Of a stretch of 64,000 nucleotides of DNA, positions 1 to 7,515 are shown in pieces. The notes below the pieces were generated by a model. The model worked only from the letters and a program-made list of their open reading frames with translations. It had not been told where the DNA came from and did not search any database. Made by a program: the position numbers and the translations under genes. Where the stretch lies: contig DALYEZ010000002.1 of assembly GCA_031972295.1 (NCBI GenBank), forward strand, positions 13,289-77,288. The letters are read 5' to 3'. The DNA comes from JALHNF01 sp031972295. GTDB taxonomy: Bacteria > Patescibacteriota > Minisyncoccia > Phycocordibacterales > UBA5272. The first letter of the stretch is position 1; the number at the start of each line of letters is the position of its first letter.

Positions 1-2
1 AT

Positions 3-512
3 TTAATAAATACAAAAGGTGTTGGAAAAAATGATGCCTTTACGCACCCCGTTGTTCTTTTGCTCGACAATGTTCGCAGTGTGCAAAACGTCGCTTCACT
101 TTTCCGCATTGCTGATTGTGTTGGGGTACAGAAAATTATTTTAGGTGGGATTACTCCAGGTCCCCTTGATCGCTTCAATCGGCCACGAAAAGATTTTGCT
201 AAGATTTCTCTCGGGGCAGAAAAAAGTGTTGGGTGGGAATCGGTAGAAAATATACCAACGATAATTAGAAAGTATAAAAAAGAGGGATATGCTGTTGTTG
301 CACTTGAGCAGTCAGAAAAATCTATTCCGTATACAAAATATAAAATCACGCAGCCAACACTAGTTGTGGTTGGCACGGAAGTAGAAGGTGTTTCAAAAGA
401 AGTTTTGAAGCTGTGCGAGTCACATCTTGAGATTCCGATGGTAGGGAAGAAGGAGTCGCTTAATGTTGCTGTCGCAACAAGTGTTCTTTTGTTTCAGTTG
501 CGAGATAATTAA
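3..512 (+). CDS. TrmH/SpoU-family RNA 2'-O-methyltransferase, 5' end outside window
   Basis: SAM-dependent methylation of a ribose 2'-OH in tRNA or rRNA by a knotted SPOUT-fold enzyme. The frame is open from base 3 and reads LINTKGVGKNDAFTHPVVLL before the first family motif, so the true start lies left of the window; the ATGs at 31 and 34 are out of frame. Motif 1 is NVRSVQNVASLFR, with the conserved Asn-Arg and second Asn. Motif 2 is LVVVGTEVEGVS and motif 3 is IPMVGKKESLNVAVATS, which form the cofactor knot. Only the catalytic domain is visible. The exact RNA target cannot be told. The 3' end overlaps the convergent gene at 509-766 by about 4 nt. Confidence 0.85.
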   Translation, partial: LINTKGVGKNDAFTHPVVLLLDNVRSVQNVASLFRIADCVGVQKIILGGITPGPLDRFNRPRKDFAKISLGAEKSVGWESVENIPTIIRKYKKEGYAVVALEQSEKSIPYTKYKITQPTLVVVGTEVEGVSKEVLKLCESHLEIPMVGKKESLNVAVATSVLLFQLRDN

Positions 513-766
513 GGTTGAGTAGTTGAGCTAAATCCTGGAACCTTTGGAAATTCCCCATACGTCTCAAAACTTTTATAGTCTTTTGTTGGACGAATAAATA
601 TTCCTTGGTTACTTCTTTCAAATCGTTGTACGCCACCTGTGACATACCATAAAAGCCAAGCGAGAACGAAGATAGTAACAACTCCCCAAAAGGAACTTGC
701 GAAGTCGTGGAAGATGAAAAAGAGGGCAACGAAGGCGATGAGAATGAATAATGCAAATAAAGCCAT
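509..766 (-). CDS. small two-segment membrane protein, function unknown
   Basis: About 85 residues starting MALFALFILIAF. A hydrophobic hairpin fills residues 1-45: one segment to FIFHDFA, a second at FWGVVTIFVLAWLLWYV. A short polar tail rich in Thr, Phe and Pro follows. The ATG at 766 lies 2 nt beyond the mutM stop, which suggests translational coupling as third gene of a ruvA-mutM operon. A longer reading from 796 would start inside mutM and is less likely. No family recognised. Confidence 0.6.
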   Translation of the reverse strand: MALFALFILIAFVALFFIFHDFASSFWGVVTIFVLAWLLWYVTGGVQRFERSNQGIFIRPTKDYKSFETYGEFPKVPGFSSTTQP

Positions 767-768
767 AT

Positions 769-1653
769 CTAATATTGTACCTGACAAACAGGGCAAAAGT
801 GAGTACTACGTGCACCAACGATAATTCGTTCAATAATCCCTTTGCATCCGCGACGCAAGCAAAATTTTCCTTTACGTTGATATACCTGATGATGCTTGTG
901 AGAAACACCAGCTTCACCGTGAATATTTCTGTAGTCTGATGTTGAGTCGCCACCAAATAGAAGTCCATCACGTAAAACTTTTTGAGTATTTTTAAATAGA
1001 ACAGCGAAGAGTTTTTGCGGAATGTTTTGTACTCGAGATTCAGGATGAACTCTTGAAAGCCATAAGAGTTCGTCGGAATAGATGTTTCCAATGCCAGCAA
1101 TGACGCTTTGATCTAATAAAACCTGCTTTATTTTTCCGCGAGGCTTGCTTTGCATTTGTCGAGCAAAAAGTATTGCGGTTGTATCTACATCGAGTGGCTC
1201 GGGCCCGAGGTGTGCAAGAAGTGGCGAGTGAGGAAGATGTTCAGTAACTTCAATTGAAATCTTGCCAAACTTCCGAGCATCACAAAAAACGAGTGATCGG
1301 CCATCTTTCAAAGTAAAGACAACATGAATAAAACGATTAAATGGATCGGCAAGCGCGCCCTTTTCTTCCGGTACAAATCCGAGTTTTGTTTTTCGGTATT
1401 TTCCAACCATCAAATGTCCCGTCATCTTCATGTGCACAATAATTGTGTGTTTATTTGAAAGATGAATCAGAATATGTTTTCCACGGCGTGAGGCATTCTT
1501 TATAGTTGCGCCACGAACTATTTTCCGTACTTCTTTGTAGGAATTATTTCGAAACATTCTTTCCCAGTTGTGACAAACATCAAGAATGACCGCGCCCTTA
1601 AGTGTCTCGTTTATTCCATTTACTGTCGTTTGAACTTCCGGCAGTTCGGGCAT
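769..1653 (-). CDS. mutM: formamidopyrimidine-DNA glycosylase
   Basis: Bifunctional base-excision repair enzyme that removes 8-oxoguanine and FaPy lesions and cleaves by beta/delta elimination. The N-terminus is MPELPEV, giving the catalytic Pro2 and Glu3. The helix-two-turn-helix signature GIGNIYSDELLW is near residue 190. The C-terminal zinc finger is intact, with Cys pairs in FCLRRGC and FCPVCQ. Length (294 aa) is a little above the usual 270-275. It follows ruvA with a 1-nt gap and precedes the small membrane gene, so the three form a repair-centred operon. Confidence 0.95.
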   Translation of the reverse strand: MPELPEVQTTVNGINETLKGAVILDVCHNWERMFRNNSYKEVRKIVRGATIKNASRRGKHILIHLSNKHTIIVHMKMTGHLMVGKYRKTKLGFVPEEKGALADPFNRFIHVVFTLKDGRSLVFCDARKFGKISIEVTEHLPHSPLLAHLGPEPLDVDTTAILFARQMQSKPRGKIKQVLLDQSVIAGIGNIYSDELLWLSRVHPESRVQNIPQKLFAVLFKNTQKVLRDGLLFGGDSTSDYRNIHGEAGVSHKHHQVYQRKGKFCLRRGCKGIIERIIVGARSTHFCPVCQVQY

Positions 1654-1654
1654 A

Positions 1655-2218
1655 CTATTTTGCTAAAAGTTTCAATGCGGTTTTGAGTTTATCGCCAGTT
1701 TCACCGTCGCCAACTTGATTGAGTAGGGGGCGAATGTCAGAAAGAGAATACCCAAGGCTTTGAAGCGCGTCGATAAGCTCACTGTGACTGCTTTGGTTTG
1801 CAAAAGAAACGTCTGCTTGGGCTGAGAGTTTGTCTTTGAGCTCAACAACAATTTTCTCGGCAGTTTTCTTTCCAATACCAGAAACTTTTGTGAGGTAGTG
1901 TACGTCGTTGTTTGCGATTGCAGTGCGTAGGTCGCGCACTGATCCGAGACCAATAATGCCAAGCGCCCCTCGTGGACCAACGCCAGATACAGAAATAAGT
2001 TCTTCAAAAAAAGCTTGCTCGTCTTTTGAAGCGAATCCAAAAAGCTCAAAGGCATCTTCGCGAACAACGGTGTAAATCCAAAGGGCAGCCTCTTTTCCTA
2101 CAACAAGTGAGGCAAGTGCGTTTGGTGAAGGGAAAACTTTATAGCCCACACCCTGTACCAAGAGTATGCAACTCTTTTCTTCTTGTGTAAGCACAACACC
2201 TTCAAGATATCCGATCAT
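1655..2218 (-). CDS. ruvA: Holliday junction branch-migration protein RuvA
   Basis: DNA-binding subunit of the RuvAB complex. The OB domain starts at MIGYLEGVV. Two helix-hairpin-helix motifs, LISVSGVGPRGALGIIG and LTKVSGIGKKTAEKIV, form domain II. The C-terminal RuvB-contacting domain (SELIDALQSLGYSLSDI) is present. I chose the ATG at 2218 because homologues begin at MIGYLEG, and because a -10 hexamer TACAAT (complement of 2227-2232) starts 14 nt upstream, predicting a nearly leaderless mRNA. It diverges from the guanylate kinase gene. Confidence 0.95.
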   Translation of the reverse strand: MIGYLEGVVLTQEEKSCILLVQGVGYKVFPSPNALASLVVGKEAALWIYTVVREDAFELFGFASKDEQAFFEELISVSGVGPRGALGIIGLGSVRDLRTAIANNDVHYLTKVSGIGKKTAEKIVVELKDKLSAQADVSFANQSSHSELIDALQSLGYSLSDIRPLLNQVGDGETGDKLKTALKLLAK

Positions 2219-2235
2219 GTATGCGTATTGTAGCA

Positions 2236-2263
2236 TTGACTCTCGGTACTCGTAAGGTAATAT
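2236..2263 (+). promoter_or_regulatory. sigma70-type promoter of the guanylate kinase gene
   Basis: TTGACT at 2236-2241, 16-nt spacer, TAATAT at 2258-2263. The start point falls near 2270, just after a possible ATG at 2269, which favours the ATG at 2296 as the kinase start. Confidence 0.6.
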
Positions 2264-2295
2264 GGAGTATGGAATATCCTCTCAAAAACAAGAGA

Positions 2296-2874
2296 ATGCC
2301 TCACGGACTTCTGATTGTTGTTGGGCCGTCTGGTGCTGGAAAAACAACCCTCATACACGAACTTCTCAAGCTCTATCCCTTTGCCTCAAAAATAGTTACC
2401 TACAAGACTCGTAAAAAACGCGATACTGAAAGGCATATGGAGGATTACTATTTTTGTAGTGAAGAAGAGTACTTTATGTTGAAGGATAAAAATTTCTTTG
2501 CTGAGTCTGAATGTGTGCACGGTGAGTGGTCGGGGACGCCAAGACATGAGCTTTCTAATCTGGAGGAAGTTTTCAAAATAATAAGTGTTGATATTCGAGG
2601 CGCGATTACTTTGAAAGAAAAATACAGCAACGTTCATATATTTTTCTTGCGGACACCTTCAATGCAGGTTCTTGAAAATCGTTTACGCAAGCGTGCTCAG
2701 AATGACGAGAAGACTCTTCAGACAAGATTGCACAATGCGCAGGTAGAGATACAGATGGCAGAGGCTTCACAAAAGATAGACCTCTTTTTAGTTAATGATG
2801 ACTTCTTGGACATGTTCGATCGTGCTCGAAAATATATAGAAACAAAAATGATAGGGGATACGGTTGCGAATTAA
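2296..2874 (+). CDS. gmk: guanylate kinase-like P-loop nucleotide kinase
   Basis: Phosphorylates GMP to GDP with ATP. The Walker A GPSGAGKTT comes soon after the start. The guanylate-kinase block is recognisable but divergent: TYKTRKKRDTERHMEDYYF stands for the usual TTR-x-R-GE-x-G-x-DYYF, and GEWSGTPRHEL stands for the YGTP segment. Length (192 aa) is normal. ATG 2296 is preferred because the predicted transcript starts near 2270; ATG 2269 would add nine residues. GMP-contact residues differ from textbook enzymes, so substrate is inferred from the family. Confidence 0.75.
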   Translation: MPHGLLIVVGPSGAGKTTLIHELLKLYPFASKIVTYKTRKKRDTERHMEDYYFCSEEEYFMLKDKNFFAESECVHGEWSGTPRHELSNLEEVFKIISVDIRGAITLKEKYSNVHIFFLRTPSMQVLENRLRKRAQNDEKTLQTRLHNAQVEIQMAEASQKIDLFLVNDDFLDMFDRARKYIETKMIGDTVAN

Positions 2875-2907
2875 CGGTTTTATGGTACTATAAGCAAACT
2901 ATATTTT

Positions 2908-3171
2908 ATGGCAATAACAACTGGAGCTAAAAAGGCAATTCGACAAGGTGAGCGCAAGCGCGTGATGAACCTTCGCCGACAGAAGATAATGAAGGAGTCT
3001 GTAAAGGAAGTTTCAAAGCTCGTCGTGGCTGGTAAAAAAGCTGATGCAGAAAAGAACCTTAAAAAGGCATACCAAGCACTCGATAAAGCAGCAAAACGAG
3101 GAGTAATCAAAAAGAATACTGCTTCACGAAAGAAGTCTCGACTCGCAAAGGCTATTGCAAAGATTAAATAA
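2908..3171 (+). CDS. rpsT: 30S ribosomal protein S20
   Basis: Lys/Ala-rich all-helical primary 16S binder of 87 aa, with the family pattern MAITTGAKKAIRQGERKR and a C-terminal KKNTASRKKSRLAKAI. A TACTAT hexamer at 2886-2891 gives a leader of roughly 10 nt without any GGAGG. A terminator at 3174-3204 closes the transcript. Confidence 0.97.
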   Translation: MAITTGAKKAIRQGERKRVMNLRRQKIMKESVKEVSKLVVAGKKADAEKNLKKAYQALDKAAKRGVIKKNTASRKKSRLAKAIAKIK

Positions 3172-3173
3172 AT

Positions 3174-3204
3174 AAAAAACCTCCAGAAATGGAGGTTTTT
3201 TATT
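3174..3204. terminator. bidirectional intrinsic terminator between rpsT and the NUDIX gene
   Basis: A-rich arm plus CCTCC at 3174-3184, six-base loop, GGAGG plus six T at 3191-3201. The A/T arms let it work on both convergent genes; it overlaps the end of the minus-strand gene. Confidence 0.85.
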
Positions 3205-3691
3205 TAAGTAGTTTTTTATCAAGTTCTTGGGTCGCTTTTTGAATTTCAAGCCCTTCCTTCCTAATAGAAAATGGCGGTATCTCTTCGTTCTTGAAAAATC
3301 TTGGCACAACCAGGCGAAGATGTTCAATGAGTATATTGTCACCAGGGAGCATTTTCAAAATGAATTCATCCTCAGAAAGATTGTGCCATGTATTATGAAT
3401 CATCTCATCTCCATCTTTGAATATTTGGTCGGGGACTTGAGTAAGGAAAAAAGTAATTTCTTTTTCACCTGCAGTTACATTTCCTATACAAACAAGATTT
3501 TCTGTCACAACCCCAAGTTCTTCAAACAATTCTCTTTTAGCTGCCGAGAGTACACTTTCACCTGGTTCCACTTTTCCACCATACCCATTCAAGTATCCCG
3601 CTAGTGGTTTACCTACAGGTTGCTCACCAAGGAGAATCAAAACTTCATCATTCTTTTTGCAAATCGGGAAAACAACAGTGAATTGCTTCAT
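3200..3691 (-). CDS. NUDIX hydrolase, MutT/MTH1-like
   Basis: Pyrophosphohydrolase of nucleotide derivatives. The NUDIX box is complete: G-KVEPG-E-SVLSAAK-RELFEELGV, residues about 38-60, with the metal-binding REXXEE. The flanking LNGYGGKVEPGE and a C-terminal region ending PPFSIRKEGLEI resemble the MTH1-type branch that removes oxidised purine nucleotides; this specificity is inference. The start ATG at 3691 is preceded at exactly 12 nt by TAAACT (complement of 3698-3703), a leaderless arrangement. Confidence 0.85.
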   Translation of the reverse strand: MKQFTVVFPICKKNDEVLILLGEQPVGKPLAGYLNGYGGKVEPGESVLSAAKRELFEELGVVTENLVCIGNVTAGEKEITFFLTQVPDQIFKDGDEMIHNTWHNLSEDEFILKMLPGDNILIEHLRLVVPRFFKNEEIPPFSIRKEGLEIQKATQELDKKLLK

Positions 3692-3721
3692 GGACTAAGT
3701 TTAGCAAGATTGGGAAATTTG

Positions 3722-3793
3722 TGCTCTCGGCAGGAATCGAACCTGCATTTCTCCCTTCGCAGGGGAGTGTCCTATCCATTGAACGACAAGAGC
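3722..3793 (-). tRNA. tRNA-Arg(GCG)
   Basis: Full cloverleaf on the minus strand: acceptor GCTCTTG/CGAGAGC, D-stem GTTC/GGAC, anticodon stem CTCCC/GGGAG with loop CTGCGAA, T-stem GCAGG/CCTGC with loop TTCGATT, discriminator A, CCA not encoded. The anticodon GCG reads CGC and CGU. Most bacteria use ACG, edited to ICG, for this box. Confidence 0.93.
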
Positions 3794-3843
3794 ATTTAGT
3801 GCCTTGTATACTACGCAAAAAGGCGCATATTGTCCATATTTTC

Positions 3844-4308
3844 TTAGAATCCAAGAACATCCATCAACCTTTCGGCGAGCGGAATCTCAAGTTCTGTTTC
3901 AGGAATCTTTTTTGCGCGAAAAACTTGTCGAACCCAATCTTTGTCCACATTGCCAAGCGGAATGGTGAGGATAGGAAAAGCAACACGGTTTATGTCTAAT
4001 AAAAGAAGTGTGCCGAGTGAGTTTTTTACAACAGAGAAGCTCTTGATATTTCGAAAAGGAAAGAGAAGATTATCGCGAGCAAGTCCGTCTTCGCGAATGT
4101 TGTATGTATGAAGTGAGGGAGGGATGTTGGCATGAAGGGCTACAGCAAACGCGGCAATGAGAATAAATACCGCAAAGAAAAAGTTGCCAAAGTAAAAGGC
4201 AAGTAATGCACCAAGCACTGCTATTGCACCCAAAATCCAAAACCAGTCAGCTGTTTTTGGCTTGTGCTCGTATTCCAGTGCTTGCCACGAAAGACTCTCT
4301 TGATCCAT
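3844..4308 (-). CDS. small membrane protein with PH-like C-terminal region
   Basis: 154 aa. Two hydrophobic segments at about residues 23-60 (WILGAIAVLGALLAFYF, FFAVFILIAAFAVALHA) precede a soluble half with FPFRNIKSFSVV and LTIPLGNVDKDWVRQVF. That topology resembles small bacterial PH-like membrane proteins; I cannot name the family firmly. TACAAT (complement of 4316-4321) starts 13 nt before the ATG. It overlaps no neighbour and is transcribed toward tRNA-Arg(GCG). Confidence 0.65.
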   Translation of the reverse strand: MDQESLSWQALEYEHKPKTADWFWILGAIAVLGALLAFYFGNFFFAVFILIAAFAVALHANIPPSLHTYNIREDGLARDNLLFPFRNIKSFSVVKNSLGTLLLLDINRVAFPILTIPLGNVDKDWVRQVFRAKKIPETELEIPLAERLMDVLGF

Positions 4309-4378
4309 TCTTTATATTGTAACAGATGTGTATAACAAAAGAGAGTAAAAATGTGAAGGCAAGGTACAATGTTTGTAT

Positions 4379-4900
4379 ATGGAAAACACAAACCAAACAA
4401 AAGAGTCGTTATTAAAACATGCACACGGTCTTGAAGCGCAGCTCGTGCCATTTTTTGCAAAGTTCCCACATATCCCAGAAGGAGGACGTAAGGTTCTTGC
4501 GGATATCATTCCGTGGCTCGCACTTATTTTTGGAATTCTCGGACTCATCGCACTTCTTGGTGCGGGTGGAATTATGACACTTCTCGCCATCCCAGCACTT
4601 CTTACGGGGAATGTTTGGATTATTACGACGTTTATCACAACTGCAATTGGACTTGTTGCAACTATTCTTCAGCTTCTTGCTTTCAATCCCCTTAAAGCGC
4701 GAATGAAGAAAGGATGGAATTATCTTTTCTACGGACTTTTACTAGGCGCACTTTCGACGATTGTTTCTGTTATTGGTGGCGCCCTTGCAGCGTCTATTTA
4801 TTCTGGAGCCGGAGCAGTATCTTCTTTGATAAGTGGAGCTATTGGATTTATTATTGGAGGATGGCTTCTTTTTGAAGTTCGAGATCACTTTAAGGCATAA
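4379..4900 (+). CDS. multi-pass membrane protein, function unknown
   Basis: 173 aa from ATG 4379. A polar N-terminus with HGLEAQLVPFFAKFPHIPEGGRK is followed by four or five hydrophobic segments rich in Ala, Gly, Leu and Ile, between residues 43 and 165, and a short charged end. A longer frame begins with TTG at 4373, but TACAAT at 4365-4370 begins 14 nt before ATG 4379 and sets the transcript start. No recognised domain; it resembles small CPR membrane proteins without assigned role. Confidence 0.7.
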   Translation: MENTNQTKESLLKHAHGLEAQLVPFFAKFPHIPEGGRKVLADIIPWLALIFGILGLIALLGAGGIMTLLAIPALLTGNVWIITTFITTAIGLVATILQLLAFNPLKARMKKGWNYLFYGLLLGALSTIVSVIGGALAASIYSGAGAVSSLISGAIGFIIGGWLLFEVRDHFKA

Positions 4901-4911
4901 TTTTTCTCTTT

Positions 4912-4940
4912 AAAAACACCGTCGAGAGACGGTGTTTTTA
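4912..4940 (+). terminator. intrinsic terminator after the membrane gene
   Basis: AAAAACACCGTC, GAGA loop, GACGGTGTTTTTA: a 12-bp hairpin ending in a T-run. Confidence 0.85.
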
Positions 4941-4963
4941 GTATGTGTGTATAATTTACAGTA

Positions 4964-5464
4964 ATGAAAAAGGTTGTTGTGCATGACTTGATGCAAAAAA
5001 GTTATACGTATGAGCTTGTCGAGAAAGCTGGCAAGAATTTTGATGTCCGTTTTCGACCAGATCTTACACCAAAAGATATGTTGACCCTTGGAGTATTTGG
5101 AGGAAAGTATATGACAGATTGCAAAAACGAGTTTCCTAAAAGCTGGTTTGCAAAAGCAAAATTAAGTCCTGAAAAATATGAAAAGAAATTAAATTTCTTT
5201 GGCGTGCGAGCAAGCCAGACTCTTTCTGAGTGGCAAAGAAAAGGCTGGATACATAAAGATGATCCAAGGGGGTGGTTTCAGTGGTATTGCCGTTATTACA
5301 TGGGGCGAAGACATCAAGATGATGAAAGGCAAATAAAGAGATGGGTGAAGATGAGAAGACACATTGTATGGCTTCAGGGTGCGTGTCGTGTGGGGGATGT
5401 TACATGTCGTCCACGTCAGCGGCAGGCCTTGCTTCACTGGGCTTATGACAGTAGAAAATTGTAG
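4964..5464 (+). CDS. conserved protein of unknown function, basic, Trp-rich C-terminal half
   Basis: 166 aa, soluble and basic. The second half carries clustered conserved-looking positions: GWIHKDDPRGWFQWYCRYYMGRR, RQIKRWVKMRRH, GDVTCRPRQRQALLHWAYD. The density of Trp, Arg, Tyr and Cys suggests a compact fold that binds a nucleic acid or nucleotide, but no catalytic motif is recognisable. TATAAT at 4950-4955 starts 14 nt before the ATG. The protein looks like a single-copy conserved gene and not a cargo gene, because its codon use matches its neighbours. Confidence 0.7.
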   Translation: MKKVVVHDLMQKSYTYELVEKAGKNFDVRFRPDLTPKDMLTLGVFGGKYMTDCKNEFPKSWFAKAKLSPEKYEKKLNFFGVRASQTLSEWQRKGWIHKDDPRGWFQWYCRYYMGRRHQDDERQIKRWVKMRRHIVWLQGACRVGDVTCRPRQRQALLHWAYDSRKL

Positions 5465-5499
5465 AAAATTCTTGAGTTAAGAAAGTATATACTTGTTCT

Positions 5500-5904
5500 A
5501 TGAACATAAATTATAAGTACACAACAATTATTTTTGGAGCTTTGTTTTTGGTAATACTCGGCGCTAGTTTCAAAGGAGATTTTAATAGAGTAATGATGGG
5601 TGATCGATATGGTTCTCAAAAAATGCACCGGATGCCAGACGGTAGCATGATGGGGGACAATAAAAGCATGGATTCTATGATGATGGATATGACAAGTCGT
5701 ATGAAAGGAAAAACAGGTGATGAACTTGACCGTATTTTTCTTGAAGACATGATAGCGCATCATGAGGGTGCAATTGATATGGCGAAAGAATTGCAAAAAG
5801 GCACCAAGCGTTCAGAATTACAAAAAATGGCAGAAGATATTATTCGTGTTCAGACTGGAGAAATAGAAATGATGCGAGGGTGGCTGAAGGAATGGTTTAA
5901 ATAG
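5500..5904 (+). CDS. DUF305-family secreted or membrane-anchored protein, Met/His-rich
   Basis: 134 aa. An N-terminal hydrophobic segment (IIFGALFLVILGASF) anchors or exports it. A Met-rich linker (MMGDRYGSQKMHRMPDGSMMGD) is followed by the DUF305 four-helix signature FLEDMIAHHEGAIDMAKE. DUF305 proteins sit outside the membrane and often occur with copper-handling genes; metal binding through the HH and Met residues is inference. TATACT lies in the sequence just before the ATG. Confidence 0.85.
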   Translation: MNINYKYTTIIFGALFLVILGASFKGDFNRVMMGDRYGSQKMHRMPDGSMMGDNKSMDSMMMDMTSRMKGKTGDELDRIFLEDMIAHHEGAIDMAKELQKGTKRSELQKMAEDIIRVQTGEIEMMRGWLKEWFK

Positions 5905-5917
5905 ATAGATTATCAAA

Positions 5918-5950
5918 ACAAAAGCACCAACTAAGGTGCTTTTGTTTTTT
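5918..5950. terminator. terminator shared by the DUF305 gene and tRNA-Ser
   Basis: AAAAGCACC, short loop, GGTGCTTTT followed by a T-rich stretch. A-rich flank upstream lets it serve the minus-strand tRNA too. Confidence 0.8.
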
Positions 5951-5955
5951 GCGGG

Positions 5956-6042
5956 CGGAGGAGGTGAGATTCGAACTCACGGTCCGCGTAAACGGACTCT
6001 TGTTTTCAAGACAAGTGCAATCGACCACTCTGCCACTCCTCC
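5956..6042 (-). tRNA. tRNA-Ser(TGA)
   Basis: Class II tRNA with acceptor GGAGGAG/CTCCTCC, anticodon loop CTTGAAA (anticodon TGA, reads UCA and relatives), a long variable arm GTCCGTTTACGCGGAC, T-arm GTGAG-TTCGAAT-CTCAC and discriminator G. CCA is not encoded. A plain terminator follows, without the trailer element seen at other RNA genes in this window. Confidence 0.95.
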
Positions 6043-6132
6043 AATATGTGATTGTTGCAATACTCTAACACAGTTTTTTCGAGATTTCTAGCCTGTGCGC
6101 CGCAAGGGACTTACATGATATATTTGGGGTAT

Positions 6133-6561
6133 ATGAAGTATCTTGCCATTGATTATGGAAAGAAAAAGATTGGTATCGCAACATCAGACGATGGGGGCGA
6201 GATGGCGTTTCCGTGTATGGTGATAGAAAATAATAAGATGCTTCTCACTGAGGTAAAACAATTATGTAAAGAGCTCAAAATTGGAGCGATTGTGATAGGC
6301 GAGTCACTTGATCAAAATGGTAAACCAAATGCAATTGCAAAAGATGCTCGGGCATTTGCGGTTTTACTTGAAGATACACTCGACTTACCACTTTCATTTG
6401 AAAAAGAATGGATGACAAGTGTGCATGCGCGCGCTATGCAGGAGGGAAAAGAAATTGTTGATGACTCCGCGGCCGCACTTATTTTGCAGCGCTATTTAGA
6501 CAAGAAAAATAAAGTCGTGGCAAAAGACGATGAAGAGGCGGAGGAAGAAGAAGCTGAATAA
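6133..6561 (+). CDS. YqgF/RuvX-type RNase H-fold nuclease
   Basis: Putative pre-16S rRNA nuclease or Holliday-junction resolvase of the YqgF family. MKYLAIDYGKKKIGIATSD carries the first catalytic Asp, GAIVIGESLDQNGK the second strand, and the late DDSAAALILQRYLD the conserved D-x-x-AA segment. The C-terminus is an acidic tail (DDEEAEEEEAE). ATG 6133 is chosen over an upstream frame start at 6052 because the family begins at this Met and TATATT at 6119-6124 begins 14 nt before it. In B. subtilis and E. coli this enzyme trims the 16S 5' end. Confidence 0.88.
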   Translation: MKYLAIDYGKKKIGIATSDDGGEMAFPCMVIENNKMLLTEVKQLCKELKIGAIVIGESLDQNGKPNAIAKDARAFAVLLEDTLDLPLSFEKEWMTSVHARAMQEGKEIVDDSAAALILQRYLDKKNKVVAKDDEEAEEEEAE

Positions 6562-6566
6562 AAATT

Positions 6567-6902
6567 ATGGAACACATTACAATAGATGATTTTGCAAAGG
6601 TAAAAATCCAAGTCGGACTAATTCTTGGCGCCGAAATAATTGAGGAGAGTGAGAAGTTGTTGAAACTCACAGTTGATTTTGGAGAAGAAGGCCCACGACA
6701 GGTGCTTTCGGGCATACGTGCCTTTATGGCACTCGACGAACTTGTAGGGCGAAAGTATTTATTTGTGACAAACTTACAGCCTCGCATGATGGTGGGAATG
6801 GAAAGTCAGGCGATGATTTTAGGAAGTGGCGGCGGAGATGAGCCGTTCTCTCTTTTTGCACCCGTTAATGACGAAAGTCTGCCGGGGGCGCTCATCCGGT
6901 AG
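6567..6902 (+). CDS. tRNA-binding OB-fold protein, MetRS C-terminal/CsaA type
   Basis: 111 aa with the EMAPII/ARC1-type core: IDDFAKVKIQVGLILGAE, LLKLTVDFGEE, RQVLSGIRAF and LQPRMMVGMESQAMIL. Such stand-alone proteins bind the tRNA elbow as the detached C-terminal domain of methionyl-tRNA synthetase, or act as chaperone-like CsaA. MetRS itself is not in the window. The gene follows the YqgF gene by 5 nt and is followed 3 nt later by the DedA-like gene, so it lies inside a tight operon. Confidence 0.85.
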   Translation: MEHITIDDFAKVKIQVGLILGAEIIEESEKLLKLTVDFGEEGPRQVLSGIRAFMALDELVGRKYLFVTNLQPRMMVGMESQAMILGSGGGDEPFSLFAPVNDESLPGALIR

Positions 6903-6905
6903 TGT

Positions 6906-7511
6906 ATGCTTTCTCGTCTCAAGGCTTGGTATGAAAGAATGGAAGAAAGGGTAAAGCGTGCCATGCATAGTAAGCATGCTTTCAGGACACTTTTTGTTGT
7001 TGCGTACTTAGAAAACTTTTTCTCTCCGATTCCGGCTGATATTTTAGTCGCACCACTTGCGGTGCATCATCCAGATAAAAAATGGCGTATTGTGCTGCAT
7101 GCTACACTTGCCTCTGTGCTCGGATCTCTCACTGGCTACGCAATTGGGTATTTCTTGTTTCAATCTGTGGGAATGCCGATTGTGAATTGGTATGGTGGTG
7201 AAAATGCATTTGCTTCATTTAAGGAGATATTTGATACATATGGCTTCGTAGCGCTTCTTGTGGTTGCATTTACACCACTTCCTGACAAAGTCTTTACTTT
7301 GCTTTCAGGTCTTGTGGCGACACCACTTATTCCTTTTATTCTTGCTATGGCGCTCGGGCGAATGTTTCGATTTGGGATTGTTGCGTATCTTGCCGCAACC
7401 TACGGGAGGGGGGCGTATTCATTTTTACGGAATAAGTTTGGCACTGTTACATTTATTTTTTCTGCCATCATAATTACAATAATCCTCTTTTATCATTTTG
7501 CGGTACAATAA
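6906..7511 (+). CDS. DedA/YqaA-like membrane protein (VTT domain)
   Basis: 201 aa with five hydrophobic stretches. Family features are AYLENFFSPIPADIL, a re-entrant-loop-like segment with Glu and Pro, and FTPLPDKVFTLLSGL followed by GRMFRFGIVAYLAATYG. DedA-superfamily members are implicated in flipping lipid carriers such as undecaprenyl phosphate; the assignment to that role is inference. The 3' end overlaps the -10 region of the next gene. Confidence 0.8.
   Translation: MLSRLKAWYERMEERVKRAMHSKHAFRTLFVVAYLENFFSPIPADILVAPLAVHHPDKKWRIVLHATLASVLGSLTGYAIGYFLFQSVGMPIVNWYGGENAFASFKEIFDTYGFVALLVVAFTPLPDKVFTLLSGLVATPLIPFILAMALGRMFRFGIVAYLAATYGRGAYSFLRNKFGTVTFIFSAIIITIILFYHFAVQ
7504..7509 (+). promoter_or_regulatory. 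-10 hexamer of a leaderless gene
   Basis: TACAAT begins exactly 12 nt before ATG 7516, so the first transcribed base should be the A of the start codon. No -35 consensus is obvious. Confidence 0.6.
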
Positions 7512-7515
7512 GAGT

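Noticed and set aside
3721..3999. Plus-strand ORF starting MLSAGIEPAFLPSQGS
   Set aside because: It is the antisense translation of tRNA-Arg(GCG), a common artefact.
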